Shown here piece after piece: positions 1-12,202 of a DNA stretch of 64,000 nt. The stretch comes from Atriophallophorus winterbourni (Eukaryota; Platyhelminthes; Trematoda; Plagiorchiida; Microphallidae): NCBI GenBank assembly GCA_013407085.1, contig JACCGJ010019686.1, forward strand, positions 1 to 64,000, read 5' to 3'. Position 1 is the first letter of the stretch. Each line of letters begins with the position of its first letter. The position numbers were made by a program, and so were the translations under genes. The notes below the pieces were generated by a model, which searched no databases, had not been told where the DNA came from, and saw only the letters and a list, made by a program, of their open reading frames with translations.

Positions 1-545
1 GATCGCATATACCGGTGAGCTTCTAAGCTTGTAATTGGTCTCGAAAATATGCCATTCTCCAGGCGACTCAGACGACTGGAAATGAGGACATTTGCACAAA
101 GGAGAATGCGAGGTGATCTCATCCTCGCATAGAAAATACTCACTACTGTTTCCCACCTTCTGGATATATTATTTCACCTTCGAACTTCCAGCAACAGCCG
201 TGGCCATGGTTGCAGGTTTGAAATACCACATTCCAAACGCAACTGCCGCAGATATTTTCATTCGGTACGTGTGTGCTTTGCTTGGAATTCCCTACCTTCC
301 GATTTGGTAAGCTTAAACAGTTTATCTATATTCAAATCAAAACTTGACGATTATATGAGAGCTAATCCGAATTTTGCCCCAAACTATTATTAAGCTATCA
401 TCGTCCCATTGATTTTGATTTTATTTATACTCATATATATACATTTGTACCTATAATTCCACCCTATGGTTATTGCAAAGTTAATTGCTTTATCAACTAT
501 AAATCTTGAATCTTGAATTTCGAATCTTGAGCAGAGATCGTGGTT
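1..545 (+). mobile_element. CR1-like retrotransposon, 3' end fragment
   Basis: Truncated 3' end of the CR1-like family seen more completely at 16540-18985 and 52326-56445. Bases 60-310 match the C-terminal RT tail of the copy at 18551-18811 (residues such as RRMRGDLI and CALFGIPYLPIW), but the frame is broken. The 3' UTR ends at about 501-530 in copies of the heptamer AATCTTG, the same terminal repeat as at 56411-56444. The 5' side runs off the window edge. Confidence 0.8.
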
Positions 546-646
546 TAGCGCGATTGACGTAATCACATCGGCTTCAATTTCAGTGGTGGATTATACAAGC
601 AGTATTGTACGCTTCATTATTATATTTTGTTATCATTATCCCTCCA

Positions 647-1010
647 TGGTTCCAAGGTTATCACAGCCGAAGCAATTCTGGAGATAAACTCCCAATTTTG
701 TAATGCTCTAATTGCGCGCGTCTTATATAACATCTGACAGCTCCTGACCTGCACGCTTGGTCCTGCGTGATCCGGCAGAACTGCTTCTACTGACAGACGA
801 AGGGGCGATGTCGGCTGACTGGCGCCTCAAAACCAGCTGGCTTCGGGCAGGTGGAGCTCTCAAGTCCATAAAAACGGTCAACCCAGGAGAAGAAAAACCT
901 TTATTTCAAGCCCGAACTGCCTTGTGGCTACATCCAATCATGGAAAAAGCTTCAGGAGTCAACCTTGATGGAAAATCTAGAGCCGGAATCCCGTTAGGCA
1001 GTCCGAAGTT
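647..1010 (+). repeat. RTE 5'-UTR-derived fragment
   Basis: This stretch begins near the motif AAGGTTATCACAGCC and is recognisably the same sequence as the 5' leader of the RTE-like element on the minus strand (60330-60760) and as 50554-51010 and 56975-57225. Shared landmarks are the CTGCTTCTACTGACAG and GACTGGCGCCTCAAAA blocks. No coding capacity is retained; the 104-codon open frame across it is not a gene. Confidence 0.75.
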
Positions 1011-1079
1011 GCAGTTGACATCGTCCTGCCAATTCTTGCAACGGCATCGCTGTCCAAACACATTAGCCTAGCTATTCAT

Positions 1080-1440
1080 TTGGTGTCACAGTGAGGGTGC
1101 ACATGCTGCATGGGCAACACGTAGTTCTCCATATTGAACTGCCCTGGCGTACATCTAACCGTACCGATGGAGAGGACACTCGATTACGTTTTTATGGATA
1201 ATAGCACGGGAATCAGCAAATGACGGTTAAAAGCCCTGGCAATACTGTCGTAAAGCTGAGCGCCTATGGATACTTCTAACGGTGAGAAATTTTTTTAAGT
1301 GTCATTAAAAGGCTACCACCTGCCTCATCCGATGCAGTCCATAGTTGATAAGGTGCCGTCTCGCCACAGTCTGTTATTCTAATTTGATTCCTGGGATTAG
1401 GAATCAACCGAGAAGCAGACTGTATTTGTTCACACCAGCG
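1080..1440. other. No recognisable feature
   Basis: Low-complexity-free sequence between the RTE leader fragment and the family X element. No coding pattern or repeat was recognised on either strand. Confidence 0.4.
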
Positions 1441-1473
1441 AAACGAATTACTAATCAACAAACGTCAGCTCCG

Positions 1474-4130
1474 AAACGGGGAACTTGGAACGTCCGGTCC
1501 ATGGTCCCAGGATTTCATGAAGACGTCTCGAATATCAGAGGCGCAAGACAATCAGCTGTGATTAACAATGAGCTAAGAAGCTGAATATCATACACTGGTA
1601 TGCTAACAGAAAGATATTAAATATTTTTAAAAAGAAAGAGTTTATGAAGAGTCCGGACTGCATGGAGTTGGAGCCTACTAAAAGCAGCAGAACCGAGCAG
1701 CAGCGTGAGCGAACGGATTTTGACTCTTAATATGAAGTTCATTGGTTCCATTACGTTGGCTAACTTTTAGGCACCGATGCTCACTGCGACGATTGCTGAA
1801 AAAGACCATTTGTATCATAACCTCATAACAGTCCTTAAACAGATGCAAGAGTTGGTGCAGATTACGAGTCTTGACAAAATTGTCTCGGAAGGTTTGGATT
1901 AGGTAAAACCAATGAAAATGGACAAAGCCTTTTAGAACTGTGCACACAGTTCAGTTTTTGTGTCAGTAACACTTTCTTTCAAACAGCACAAGAGCATCAA
2001 GTCTCTTGGAAACATCTTCGCTCTGAGCATTGGCATCAGCTTGATCTTATTATTGTTGGGCGCACGAATATAGAAAGCGTACTCTTCACCAGATCATATC
2101 AATTCGCAGACTGCGATACTGACCGTTCACTGATTTGTGCAAAACTGAAGTTTCCCCATACGAGATTTCACCGCGACAAATTGTCTGCTAAACCAAGGAT
2201 AGACTTCGCTTCCGTAGGCGAATCTAATCTAACTGAGAGACTTGCTAAAGCTTTTACATCTGAGTTCAACAAGAGGAACCCACTCGCATCGGCTTCAGAA
2301 AACTGGGACTCGCTGAAAAGCTGTATATTCCGAGTCCCACTTTCCACTTTCGTTCCAAATAAAGCTCGAACGAGCAACTGGTTTGAGGCAAAAGCTTCTG
2401 AGATGATTGCTGTGTTGGATGAGAAACAGTCAGCATTCTTGAGGTTCAAAGATATGCCAACAGATGAAAACATATGATTTCTAAGAGCGGCTAGAAATAA
2501 TGTCCAACACACTGCAAGGCGATGTGCAAATGACTATTGGACTGAAATTAGCCCCAGTATTCAAAAAGCTGCGGATACTGGAAATCTTCACGGTATGTAT
2601 GATGGGATCAAGAAAGTCATTGGTCCAAACCATTAAGTCTGTATCTGGTAATCCGATTATCGACAAAACTCAGTAGATGGAAAAATGGGTACATCACTTC
2701 TCGTCTCTCTACTCTTGGCAAAGTACGGTTTCATCGCATACACTTGATAATGTCGAGCGGGTGCCAACCATTGAACCTCGAGATACTCCCCCTACTATTG
2801 ATGATCTTAATAAGGCGATCGAACGCTTATCGAATGGGAAGGCTCCTGTTGACGACGGAATTCCACATGAGCTCATCAAATACTGTAGAACAGCTTTATT
2901 ACAGCCTCTCCACCATTTGGTTATTCAGTGCAGACAGGTAGAGGTTGTCCAACATAAGTTGCAAGACATGAAAATCGTTACGCTATTTCCGAAAAAGGGT
3001 GATACAGACGAATGCAACAATCACAGAGCTATCTCCCTTCTGATTGTTGTAGGAAAATTGTTTGCTAAAGTCTTACAGATCCGCCTAAAAGAGTTAGCTG
3101 ATAGTTTTTACTCCTAATCTCAATGATGCTTTCTCCACGGAAGATCAACCGTTGACATGAACTTCTCCCTAATACGACTTCAAAAAAGTGTCGCGAACAG
3201 CGTATGCCATTACAAACTGTTTTATTGATTTAACGAAAGCAAATCGACTACGTCATCAGGGAGAGTCTTTTTAACGCTTGATCTGATAGGCTACCCCAAA
3301 AGACTGCTCAAACTCATTATGTCGTTCAAATTTGGCATGAATGGCTCAGTCGATTTTAACGGATGCAGTTCAGAAGCCTTTGAAATTTGCCGAGGCGTCA
3401 ATCATGGATAATTTCCGGCTTTCACGCTGCTCGGCATTTTCTTTGCTCTGCTTCTTGGACACACATGATGAACCAGAACAGAAGGCAATTACCTACGCAC
3501 GCGAAGTGATGGCAAAAACCAACATACAGGATGTGGTAATTCGTGATCTGCTGTTTGCGGACGATGCAGCCATTAGTGCTCACTCGCAGTAACACATCCA
3601 GTCGCCAATAGACTGTTCTTCTTCGACATGCAAAGCTTTTGTGATAACGATCAGCATGACCAAGACCAAAGTCCGTGGTCAAGGGATTGCATATCCGACC
3701 TTGAACTAGTACATCATTTCACATATCTTGGTTCGACCATCGCGGATAACCTCTCGCTATACATGGGAATTGATAAGCGCATTGTCAGAGCAGCTGTCCT
3801 TTTTTCCCGATTGAACTCTCGTGTTTGGAGTAACTGCAAGCTGACTGTAAAGACAAAGATGATGGTATACATCGCGTGCGTTCTAAATTCTTTACTGTAC
3901 GGCAGTGAAATCTGCACCATCCACGCAAGACACGAACGGAATTTGAATTCTTTCCATCTATGAAGCATAAGTTGCATCTTGAACACATTGTGGATGGACA
4001 AAGTGACTAATGCTGAAGTGCTTTCAAAAGCTGGTCCACAGAGCATGTTCACCCTACTACGAGAGCTCCACCTACGGTCGCTTGGGCACGAAACTGGTCG
4101 TTTGGCGTGTGCGATAGAACTGCATTCAAA
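1474..4130 (+). mobile_element. Family X non-LTR retrotransposon, degenerate long copy
   Basis: Decayed endonuclease-reverse transcriptase element, the longest copy of a family repeated at 19925, 37215 and 62641. In order: an AP-endonuclease start (GTWNVRSMVPGF near 1480), a later endonuclease block (HQLDLIIVGRTN near 2035), a linker (2181-2477), RT motif 2 (FPKKGDTDECNNHRAISLL near 2985), the catalytic FADD block (LLFADDAAISAHSQ near 3550), and the C-terminal thumb (RLNSRVWSNCKLTVK near 3805, SKAGPQSMFTLLRELHLRSLG near 4025). Stops and frameshifts divide it throughout, and the region between motif 2 and the FADD block (3115-3540) is heavily scrambled. Clade is probably RTE or RTE-X by the C-terminal architecture; this is inferred. 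Not functional. Confidence 0.8.
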
Positions 4131-4189
4131 TGAATATTCCCGATGTTTTCTATATGGTTGTATTACAAAAATTTTTCATTTATTCTGAC

Positions 4190-5150
4190 ATGATTCACAC
4201 ACTTAAATAACCATCTGCAATAGAATCGAATAATTTGAATTATTATTACATCTCTTCTGAATTTATTTGACATTCTTTTATTATTCACATCATAATAAAG
4301 CTGACATATTTCATTACAATGGTAATATGTAGAACTTGGAAAGAATCTATTAGTTGCTTTTCAAACGCAAACCACGAACGGTTTCAATGGAGATATGTGT
4401 GGCCAGGCATATAGCGCAGCAATGTATGAACCATTTCTAAAGAGCACCTGCTCTATTATGTGCATCAACGTCTGTTCCATTGTTGATAGTCTTGTAAGAC
4501 GTTGCACGACATATTGAGTCGCATTGAGGAAAATTAATTTACAGACCATTAGATATGGGTCAAAGTTCAAAGAGCTTAGATGGAAAATTTCACAATTGTG
4601 AAACATGGGAGACCCAAAAATGGTTTATCCATTTAATAACGTGTTACTCGAAACAGTGGAAATTAGCTCTGAACGGAACATACCTTACGTAATCGATTTT
4701 TACTTAATTGGTAGATTAAAGTTACCGATAGCTTGGTCATAAATTGGGAATCGGTGTTTGAAAGAAACAGAGATGTTTCTGGGTTATTGCTGATAATTGT
4801 ATTCTCCGAGACTACGGATCTTTTTTAAAAGTTTGAAGTAAAGTTTTTAATTATAGAATTTGAATAAAAATGCAAATATTTTATTAATTTTTTTTCTTAC
4901 AACTCATTTAGGTCTCGCGTTTTGACGCAGTTCAATATACAAGCCAGTTAATGTTATTACGTTTCACTGATAGATAAACCTTAATGTGATATGGTATTGA
5001 CTTTTATCGATTTCTGTATCACGATTTTATTCCCGGAAAAATTGCTCGGGATCCGATGCAAAAATTCACTCTCTGCCATAAAACTAAAAAGAAACAGGTA
5101 TTCGAGCGTCAGCAGATTCCTCTTAATTGTACACTGCTGCTCTTTTCGTG
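4190..5150. other. No recognisable feature
   Basis: AT-rich sequence with homopolymer runs. No convincing exon, repeat or RNA gene seen. Confidence 0.4.
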
Positions 5151-5159
5151 ACGTTTGAT

Positions 5160-5545
5160 AACATTCGATGAAGGTAGCGAACGTGGGTTTAGTTGATGTT
5201 GGCTCCCTTCTGTCGATGTCGAACATGAATGTACATCACATGGTATTATTATTCACAGCGTATCAAATGACTAGGCAGTCAGATTTTGGAGAAACAATCT
5301 CTGCCGCAGAGCTCACGACAATAGACAGTTATCGGCCTCCCGGCTTCATTTTCATGCTATCAGTGTGGCCTACGTTCAGTAGCCAAGAGTAGTATATGCT
5401 CACCACTACCTTGCAGATAACCCTTTACACAGTATCCCCGAAAGTTATTGGTTCAAAGCAAGTTTACTCGAAATCAGAGAGCCAATGTATAGGATATTCA
5501 TTATTCATTTGCAAACGTCTTTGTACCGTGATCGTTGCAGGCCCA
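5160..5545 (-). mobile_element. Family X retrotransposon, 3' end fragment
   Basis: Reverse-strand match to the extreme 3' end of family X: the complement of the terminal block around TCGACATCGACC near 5210, followed by decayed C-terminal coding. The same layout is at 30957-31345. The sequence at 5490-5545 matches the 'GCAAACGTCTTTGTACC' stretch inside the other copies. Heavily mutated. Confidence 0.65.
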
Positions 5546-5735
5546 AAAGGTTTCCACTACTATTTAAACTCATTATAGAGTAAATCTTTTAGAATATGAT
5601 CATTGTCTATTCTGTACACATGACTCAGACAGTGTATGCGGTGCCGTAGGATAATCATTCTCTCATGACCGGCATCAGAAACATGAAAATCTGTGGTTGG
5701 GTTGTAGATTGAGCTAGCAATTATTATCACTATCA

Positions 5736-5752
5736 AATATATATATATATAT
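5736..5752. repeat. AT dinucleotide microsatellite
   Basis: Short uninterrupted run of alternating A and T. Confidence 0.8.
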
Positions 5753-5841
5753 CAATATCAAAGTTATTTCAACCTAAGCAATAAACCACTTTTATCAACA
5801 TAAATATAAATCGATAGATTATTAACACAAATGAATTGAAT

Positions 5842-6120
5842 CTGGTGTGTAAGTGCGGGGGATGTGAGCAACACGTAACTTTGGTCATCCATAAGTGCCT
5901 CGATTGCTTCACCACGAATCACTATGTGATTCTGTGAACATCGTGGTTCTTTGTACGAACCCTCTGTAACAGTGACATTCAAGTCTAACCTTGTTTACCA
6001 TTTATCCACGGTCTCAAAGCTCACTGAACCTATTATTATTGTATCCACCTGATGACGGCAAACAGCCAGAAACCGGTAATGGAGTGTAATTTCGGGGTGT
6101 GTGAGCAACACATCACTTTG
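5842..6120 (+). mobile_element. Hammerhead short repeat (class A), one full unit plus part of a second
   Basis: The unit starts at 5842 just after a ribozyme cleavage position and returns at 6079: GTGAGCAACAC occurs at 5864 and again at 6101, a period of 237 bp. A hammerhead core separates the two (6045-6082). This head-to-tail partial dimer is the organisation expected if a circular or multimeric RNA was reverse transcribed. No open reading frame of note. Related class A copies are at 22060, 31650 and 51965. Confidence 0.75.
6045..6082 (+). ncRNA. Type I hammerhead ribozyme core, class A
   Basis: CTGATGA is at 6049-6055 and GAAA at 6069-6072, both intact. Stem II is GGC/GCC (6057-6059 with 6065-6067) closing an AAACA loop, with a C-A mismatch at its base. 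Stem III is two base pairs (AC with GT) around a CG loop at 6072-6077, and the cleavage base is A6078. Stem I pairs CCAC (6045-6048) with ATGG (6079-6082) at three of four positions. The invariant core bases are all present, making this one of the two best candidates in the window for residual activity. Confidence 0.7.
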
Positions 6121-7240
6121 AATTGAATGTAGTTCGGATAGTTACGGGTTGTTGCACTCGTATGAATCTGAGATAACCCAGGACAGAATGTGTCCGACAG
6201 GAGGATACTGTTTCATGTAACAAGAAGCGTTAGAGAAATGATAGATAAAATCGAAGAATATCAGAAGCTGGAGAAACCAACCTATTCAATCACAGAAAAA
6301 GTCATATTTACAAGTGACCTTGCAGGTTACGAATTAACAAATCCGCGGGTTGAATCCGAAATCATTGCAATAGGATGCGAGAAAAGTTGTATAGAGTGAA
6401 TTTAATTAACCAATTTCAGTTTCAGGACTTCAACGAGTTGATAAAATGACGAAGCTGTATATAAAATAGCCCGAAGGGAAATTCTTGTTTTATTACATCA
6501 CGAGGATACTAAACAAGACTTGGAGTTCGTATCACCATATATTTGTACGCGACTGTGCAAGAGAGCTCACTGAACAGAATTGAGTGAACAATAACTGTGA
6601 TTATAATATATGACAGTCGCACACACGAATCAACAATTTGATACACATGCAATGGGGATCTGATGGACACACTACTAAATGATCTCAGACCAAGATGCGA
6701 AGCTGGATAATGTAGGCGCGTTTCCATTCAGGTTGCGTAATATGTTATGAAAGAATTTCACTTATACTTTAAGCAACAGATCGCAAACTTGTATTTATTT
6801 GAATGACAGTAGTTAAACATTGCTACCCATGCCACTGTGTAACTGATATATCCCATCTGAGCTAAATGAATCTTTACAAATAAACATTGGGTGTATTCTT
6901 TGTAGACTGATTTCAATAAGATAGGTTTTTCATTCCCTTTTGATTATACAAAAATTCCAAATCACAGTATCATTGGATGCCCTAAAAGGAAACATTATAT
7001 AATATTAATTTCGTTTACGTGGCATAATTATTTGGAAACACTTCACACTGCACGGTAACGACGTTTAAATATATCCATTTTAGATTTTCAGATTACCATA
7101 TATCGCATGCAAGAGATCCTAGCCATTTGTGACAACACTTTCACAGCTTTAATGATTGACCAACATAGAAAACTCACATTTCCCCTTCTTGCCAAATAGA
7201 TAAAATTGCACCTGTCAAAAACTGAAATGATAACATTCAA
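6121..7240. other. No recognisable feature
   Basis: A 70-codon open frame at 6190-6399 has no recognised relative and no clear splice context; otherwise nothing supported. Confidence 0.35.
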
Positions 7241-7396
7241 GTGCTCCCATGAGGACGTGTGAACTCGAGTTAAGAGCAGCTGTGAAAAAACAATTCGTTC
7301 AAACCAAGAGCTACTACAATGAAAAACCCACGTGGATGCATCTTTGTAAGCAAGCGTTGGTTTCGGCCAAGATGGAGGCTAAACTGTTTTAATAAA
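7241..7396 (+). CDS. Candidate terminal exon or small ORF, unidentified
   Basis: A 47-codon frame starts at an ATG at 7249 and ends at a TAA at 7390-7392. The stop overlaps a polyadenylation hexamer AATAAA at 7391-7396. The composition (ELELRAAVKKQF, YYNEKPTWMHLC, AKMEAKLF) looks like real protein rather than random translation. An acceptor-like AG lies just upstream (ATTCAAG ending near 7240), so it could be the last exon of a plus-strand gene with earlier exons outside what I can recognise. No family was identified. It could also be a chance frame or pseudogene. Confidence 0.3.
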
Positions 7397-8020
7397 TTCG
7401 AGAGTTCGGCAATCTTAACAGAAAAACACTATATTTAGTCAAGTGAACTGAGAAAGTTGTATGCTTAAAAAGTTTCAATTTTTATAACCTCCGATGTTTA
7501 AGTGGCAAAATTCAGTTTGTTGGTCGATTTTTAAGTAAAAATCATTTCTATAAAATGAAAATTAAATCCAGGAAAATAAAATATCAACAAACTGATGTAA
7601 CTATGCCGGTCATTCCACTATTCCAATATGCTTCAAAAATGAACAACATGCATTATAACAGCATGAATGCAGTTTTGGTGTGTGCCGTAGTTATTGCCAT
7701 ATTATTTTATAATTTTATGGTTTTAGTCGCATAAACGTATGTGAAGTACTTATGCGATTTAGAATGTATCAATTAAAACGAATAACCAATTGCAATTTCA
7801 ACTGCTTATACTCACTCCGTTGGCTAGCATTCCGCGAATTCAGTGTCAATTCGGATTGAATACCACAACTACAAACTTTGAGGTTGAGAACAAAGTTAAT
7901 GTTGGCTTTATTTGGTGGATTTCGACCAGGGATATACATTGCAAGCATATAAATATATCGTGGTCTATGCCGTTTTAAATGAATACACAGTTAATGTATC
8001 GTTTAAAGCTTTTATAATAA
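7397..8020. other. No recognisable feature
   Basis: AT-rich sequence, nothing recognised. Confidence 0.35.
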
Positions 8021-8021
8021 T

Positions 8022-8600
8022 AAGGTGCAGTACGCGGTCGATAACTGGCGATGGTGCCTCTGGAAGAGACGTGATTTGAGCTTGGGTATTAAAGGAAGGA
8101 TATACTCCACCTCGGTAAGTACAGTATTGCTATACGGGAGTGAATGTTGGACAGTTCGCTCAGAAGATGTTAGGAGGCTTGAGGTTTTCGACCAACGTTG
8201 TCTGCCAAGGATTGCTCACGTACGGTGGCGACAACACGTTTGCCAATCTGAGGTCAAGCCCCGCATCTTAGGAAGCAACGGCACTAGCCTTCAAACAGCC
8301 ATTAACCGACGTCGTCTCCAGTGGTTGGTGCGCGTCCTGCGCATGAAACCTGAATGGTTACCACGCCGAGTGCTTTATGCGACAGCTGGTACAGACTGCA
8401 GAAAAGTGGGTGGTGGTCAGCCACTAACATGGAAGAGTGGCTTGAAAAGCTCACTTCTGTTTTAGCCAGGGTTGGACGAGCGAGCTTGCCTGGATGGGGT
8501 GCAAGAGAAGGTGAGAATGTATGACTCGACACATTGGAAACGATGGCAATAAACAGGCATCAATGACAAGAGTGCATCAACTCTATTATCCGGTGACATT
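8022..8600 (+). mobile_element. Family Y non-LTR retrotransposon, C-terminal RT fragment
   Basis: A 146-residue frame (8025-8465) carries the post-RT thumb signature of flatworm endonuclease-RT elements: LWKRRDLSLGIKGRIYST, LLYGSECWTVRSEDVRRL, then RRLQWLVRVLRMKPEWLPRR. After a frameshift at about 8460 the frame continues with VGRASLPGWGAREGENV and DTLETMAINRHQ to about 8560. The family is distinct in sequence from family X and from the RTE element at 57235. 5'-truncated and inactive. Confidence 0.8.
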
Positions 8601-10275
8601 TTCCTATCGTTCCAAATTATATCTATAAAAAATTTCAAAAATCGAGGTGTGTAAATGGACAAAAAACAACTATCAATTGTTCTCTCTTCACTGTTTCTTT
8701 TCTCACTGTTTCTACCTAATTTTTGCCCTTACTCGCTTTGTACATTTCATTGTTTCTGTTGAACCGCACTATATTTGTATCAGATTGTGCGAATTAGCAC
8801 TTTAAAGTCAGCTTCAAAAAGCATGTTATGTGCATTAACTGAGTCCAGAGATTTTATATATCTTCTAGAGATTTATCTGCAAAAAGTTTGACTTCCTGAT
8901 TTTAAATTTTTCGTAAGCGATTTAAATGAAATTAAACAGTTTTTCTTAAATAGACAAAATAATATTTTTTGGTGACATATCTCCAGTGAAAATAATATTA
9001 CCAGTAAAGCAGCTTTGAAACCAGATATTTATTTTTCTGTGTCCATCCCCGATACATGACAATATTTCTTGAATGTACAGCAATTCGCGTCTGTTTGTCT
9101 TGCGTAGATGATAAGCGTTTCACTGTAATGAGGAAACGAATTTATAACACACAATTATAACATTATTTTATCTTCAATATCGGTTAGCGTTATCCTAAGA
9201 CACATTATTTCGAGCAGGGCGAGAGGAATTTAGCGTCTAGAGAAAGATTGAACGATAATAGAAGTAAAGTGTGTGCTAACAGCTCCAGCTGTAGGTAAAC
9301 GTCATAATATAAGCAACATTTATATTAGGTAACTTAATATAGAGCACTTCTTTGTGATTAGTAATGATATGATGCTATTTGTCCCATTCGTCTTTAGTTT
9401 CATGCGGATGTTTGGGGTAAATATAATCACAATCTGACCAATTCAAAGAAAACATTTTAATCAATAGGCTATTTTATTTGCAACAATAGTCTCATCACAA
9501 TCCAAAAATCAGGTTCATTTTTTTGAGAAATGACTAAGCATTTACTTGTGCATAAACAAGAATGATCGAATCACGGTAATCTGGGTAATCCTATTCAAAA
9601 GAACCGTTCGAATTTCCGTTTATTCTTGGCTTTCACAGAGTTCTTTTATGTAATGCACGCTAGGTCTAGTTTGCATGAATGCATTCAATTTGGTCCGTGA
9701 AAATCTGAGATTTCCGTGTGTGATTCTGTGTTTTCATCAATGAAACACGCATATTGATGAATACAGCGATAATTCCGCGAAAATCTACTAACAATATGCT
9801 TTGATTTTAATTCATTTCGTTAGTAAATGCTTTATTGCAACAAGAATTTGTGTTATCTGTTGAATTTAAAAATGGCTGTTTTATTGATGGAATACTACAA
9901 AAGATGATCTTGCATCAAACATACGAAGTTCATCATTCCAGATTTTTTTAAAACGGTAGCCTGCGAAACTGTTACACATTGAAATGCGGAGTGGGCGAAA
10001 ATTGCATCTCGTCTCAAAACAAATGCCTTGTCATCATAAGCAGATTGATAAGAGAGCTTAGAGTAATTTGAGATACGGTTATGATCTGCAACGATCTGGC
10101 CTCTGATCGAAACGTGTGGGCTGGCGTGAATAGAAACATCAATGCAACAGCGGAGCCAGCCGAGCAAAATTGAAAATAAAGTGAGGTTGATGGGCAAGAA
10201 ATATGTATGTACCGCCGAAGTTCACTGCATTCTGACTAACCTTTTATAAAACCTGGATAACACATATGCTGTCAG
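8600..10275. other. No recognisable feature
   Basis: Long AT-rich non-coding stretch. Open frames present are short and without protein-like composition. Confidence 0.35.
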
Positions 10276-10280
10276 CTTTA

Positions 10281-10375
10281 ATTGGGCAAGGAGCAATTGG
10301 GCAAGAAGCAATTGGGCAAGGAGCAATTGTCAAGGAGCAACTGTCGGGGAGCAATTGTCAAGGAGCAACTGTCGG
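10281..10375 (+). repeat. Minisatellite with 15-bp then 14-bp units
   Basis: Three 15-bp units of ATTGGGCAAGGAGCA (10281-10325) are followed by 14-bp variants that alternate ATTGTCAAGGAGCA (10326-10339, 10354-10367) with ACTGTCGGGGAGCA (10340-10353, and a partial at 10368-10375). The last part therefore has a 28-bp higher-order period. Confidence 0.9.
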
Positions 10376-10389
10376 TACCCCCTTTAATT

Positions 10390-11150
10390 CCAAGCCAGAC
10401 AATATATGCACATCAAAAATTACCCGATTGAATGGTGTGTAACTTAACAACCAGTAAACGCTGTGATGAAGTTGGACAACCTAAGAGCGTAAATACTGCA
10501 AACACTTGGCGAAATCCTCTATAAAACCAACTGATTTTCCACCAAGGAAAAGTTATCCATACAGATTGAGGCGCAGACGAAGACGAAAAGCAGACTGATC
10601 AGGAAGGCGAATCTCGCGTCAAAAATGTTACAGCTCATCACGTAATTGGAAGCACTTCGAAATGAAACCATATCTGTATTTTCGATATCAATGTTAGGGT
10701 AATCCTTTTTCGGGATCCGTGAAATGTAATTTAACAAACAACATTACACAGAAGTAACAGAAGTTTATTAACGCAAGATCGAAATGCATACTCAGCATAA
10801 GAAGGCCCAAACATTTAGTAACAACACATAAAAAATAACCTAACAGAAGAAGAATAAAAAATAAAAACTGGCTTCAGAATTTTCCAACTGCATTAGCGTT
10901 TGGATTACTAAGACAGAATCGTACCGCTCCCGACAACAGATAAAACGTAGTGAGACAATCCCTAGACTGAAAAACGATGAAAAATAATATTCAGATCCGA
11001 AGAGACTCGCAGATGTGCATTAAAATCGAGCCGACGTGAGAATAAAAACTGTGTTATGTCTGTGCTGCACTACTGTTGGCTCCGCCGTGTGGTCAGAGAA
11101 AACACGACCGTTACTCAACTCGTCTATTCACCGAATGCAAAGAGTACCAC
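10390..11150. other. No recognisable feature
   Basis: No supported gene or repeat. The part near 11020-11150 may be the remains of the LTR of the adjacent Gypsy fragment. Confidence 0.35.
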
Positions 11151-11159
11151 AAGCGGGCA

Positions 11160-11994
11160 AATTTGTGAATATCACAGTGAGTAAAAATCACAATTTGAAC
11201 TCACCATCGATCTTGATTGGTCGATTAATCGATAGTTCGTCCACTGTTTATACAACAGAGGGTGCCCTCCTAACACCTCCCCGTTTAAGCTTGGTTGTCG
11301 TATGACTTCAGTTTTGGATTCACTTGCAGGCGGGTTACTGGAACACGTCTTCGATCGGTCCGTCTTCTTTGTCTGCATTCCGGTGAATTAATTCGAGGGG
11401 ATCTTCTCCCACTGGCTTTATTTGTTCTGGGCTTTTGAGGTTGAATTCACTCAGTAGGATTTTCAATGGAGTTTCCTGCATACTTGGAGAATTCCATGTT
11501 GAACTCGATGCCCTTGGTCGGTTTGCATGTTTCTTTTCCAATCATTATCTCGTAACAAACGTGGCCCACGATCTTGTTAACGATCCCTGGGGTCCATTTG
11601 ATCTTATCACCACGGTAATCCTTGGCGAGAACATTTTGTCCGACCATAAATTTTTGGGGTTCTGCACCATTATTTCTATTGTATTGGGCTTCCATTTCAA
11701 GATTTTTATCGATATGCTCTACCGTTTTTGGTCGCATGATAGTGAAGATGGTTCTCGACGTTTGCCTTAGCATGACTTCCGCAGGTCATATGGCTCCAGG
11801 TACGTTAGGATTAGGTGTGATTCGGTAGAACATCAAAAATTCTGCAGAACGTCTTCCGTATCCCCTTCCCCCGCTGCTTTGCGCATTGCTTGCTTGAAAG
11901 TGTCTACGAACCTCTCCACTTGTCCGTTTGATTGTGGGTGATATGGCGGTGTGCGGATGTGCTTCATTCCGAACCGATAGAAATAACTGAAAAC
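11160..11994 (-). mobile_element. Gypsy LTR retrotransposon relic, integrase to LTR edge
   Basis: Minus-strand integrase end. The core region around the third acidic residue reads YHPQSNGQVERFVDTFK near 11900-11955, followed after a frameshift by NPNVPGA, and then a C-terminal chromo-like/GPY-F block (FMVGQNVLAKDY, WTPGIVNKIVGHVCYEIM at about 11530-11640). A run AAACGGGGAGG (11276-11290 on the minus strand) looks like a polypurine tract, and TGTTAG at 11275 downward would begin the LTR. Clade differs from the CsRn1-type element at 39240. Broken by frameshifts and truncated at its 5' side. Confidence 0.75.
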
Positions 11995-12144
11995 CGACGC
12001 GTCCACCGTTTAAAGGACGATGGGTTTAACACCATTAAACATGTGTTTGGACACATGTGATTAAACAAGTTGGTCGTGCCAGCCTTATCCAACAGTGGCA
12101 TACAAGCGCTCCTTGTCGACGCGTCCACCGTTTGAAGGACGATG
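11995..12144 (+). mobile_element. Hammerhead short-repeat fragment flanked by a 28-bp direct repeat
   Basis: A 94-bp piece of the class B unit (12023-12116, including GTTGGTCGTGCC and ATCCAACAGTGGCATACAAG) lies between two copies of a 28-bp sequence beginning CGACGCGTCCACCG (11995-12022 and 12117-12144) that differ at one base. The direct repeats look like a target-site duplication created on insertion. The inserted fragment has no hammerhead core of its own. Confidence 0.7.
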
Positions 12145-12202
12145 TACAACACTTGAATTAACCGTCAAATTTAATTATTATAATAGAATGTTTGTCGAAA
12201 TC

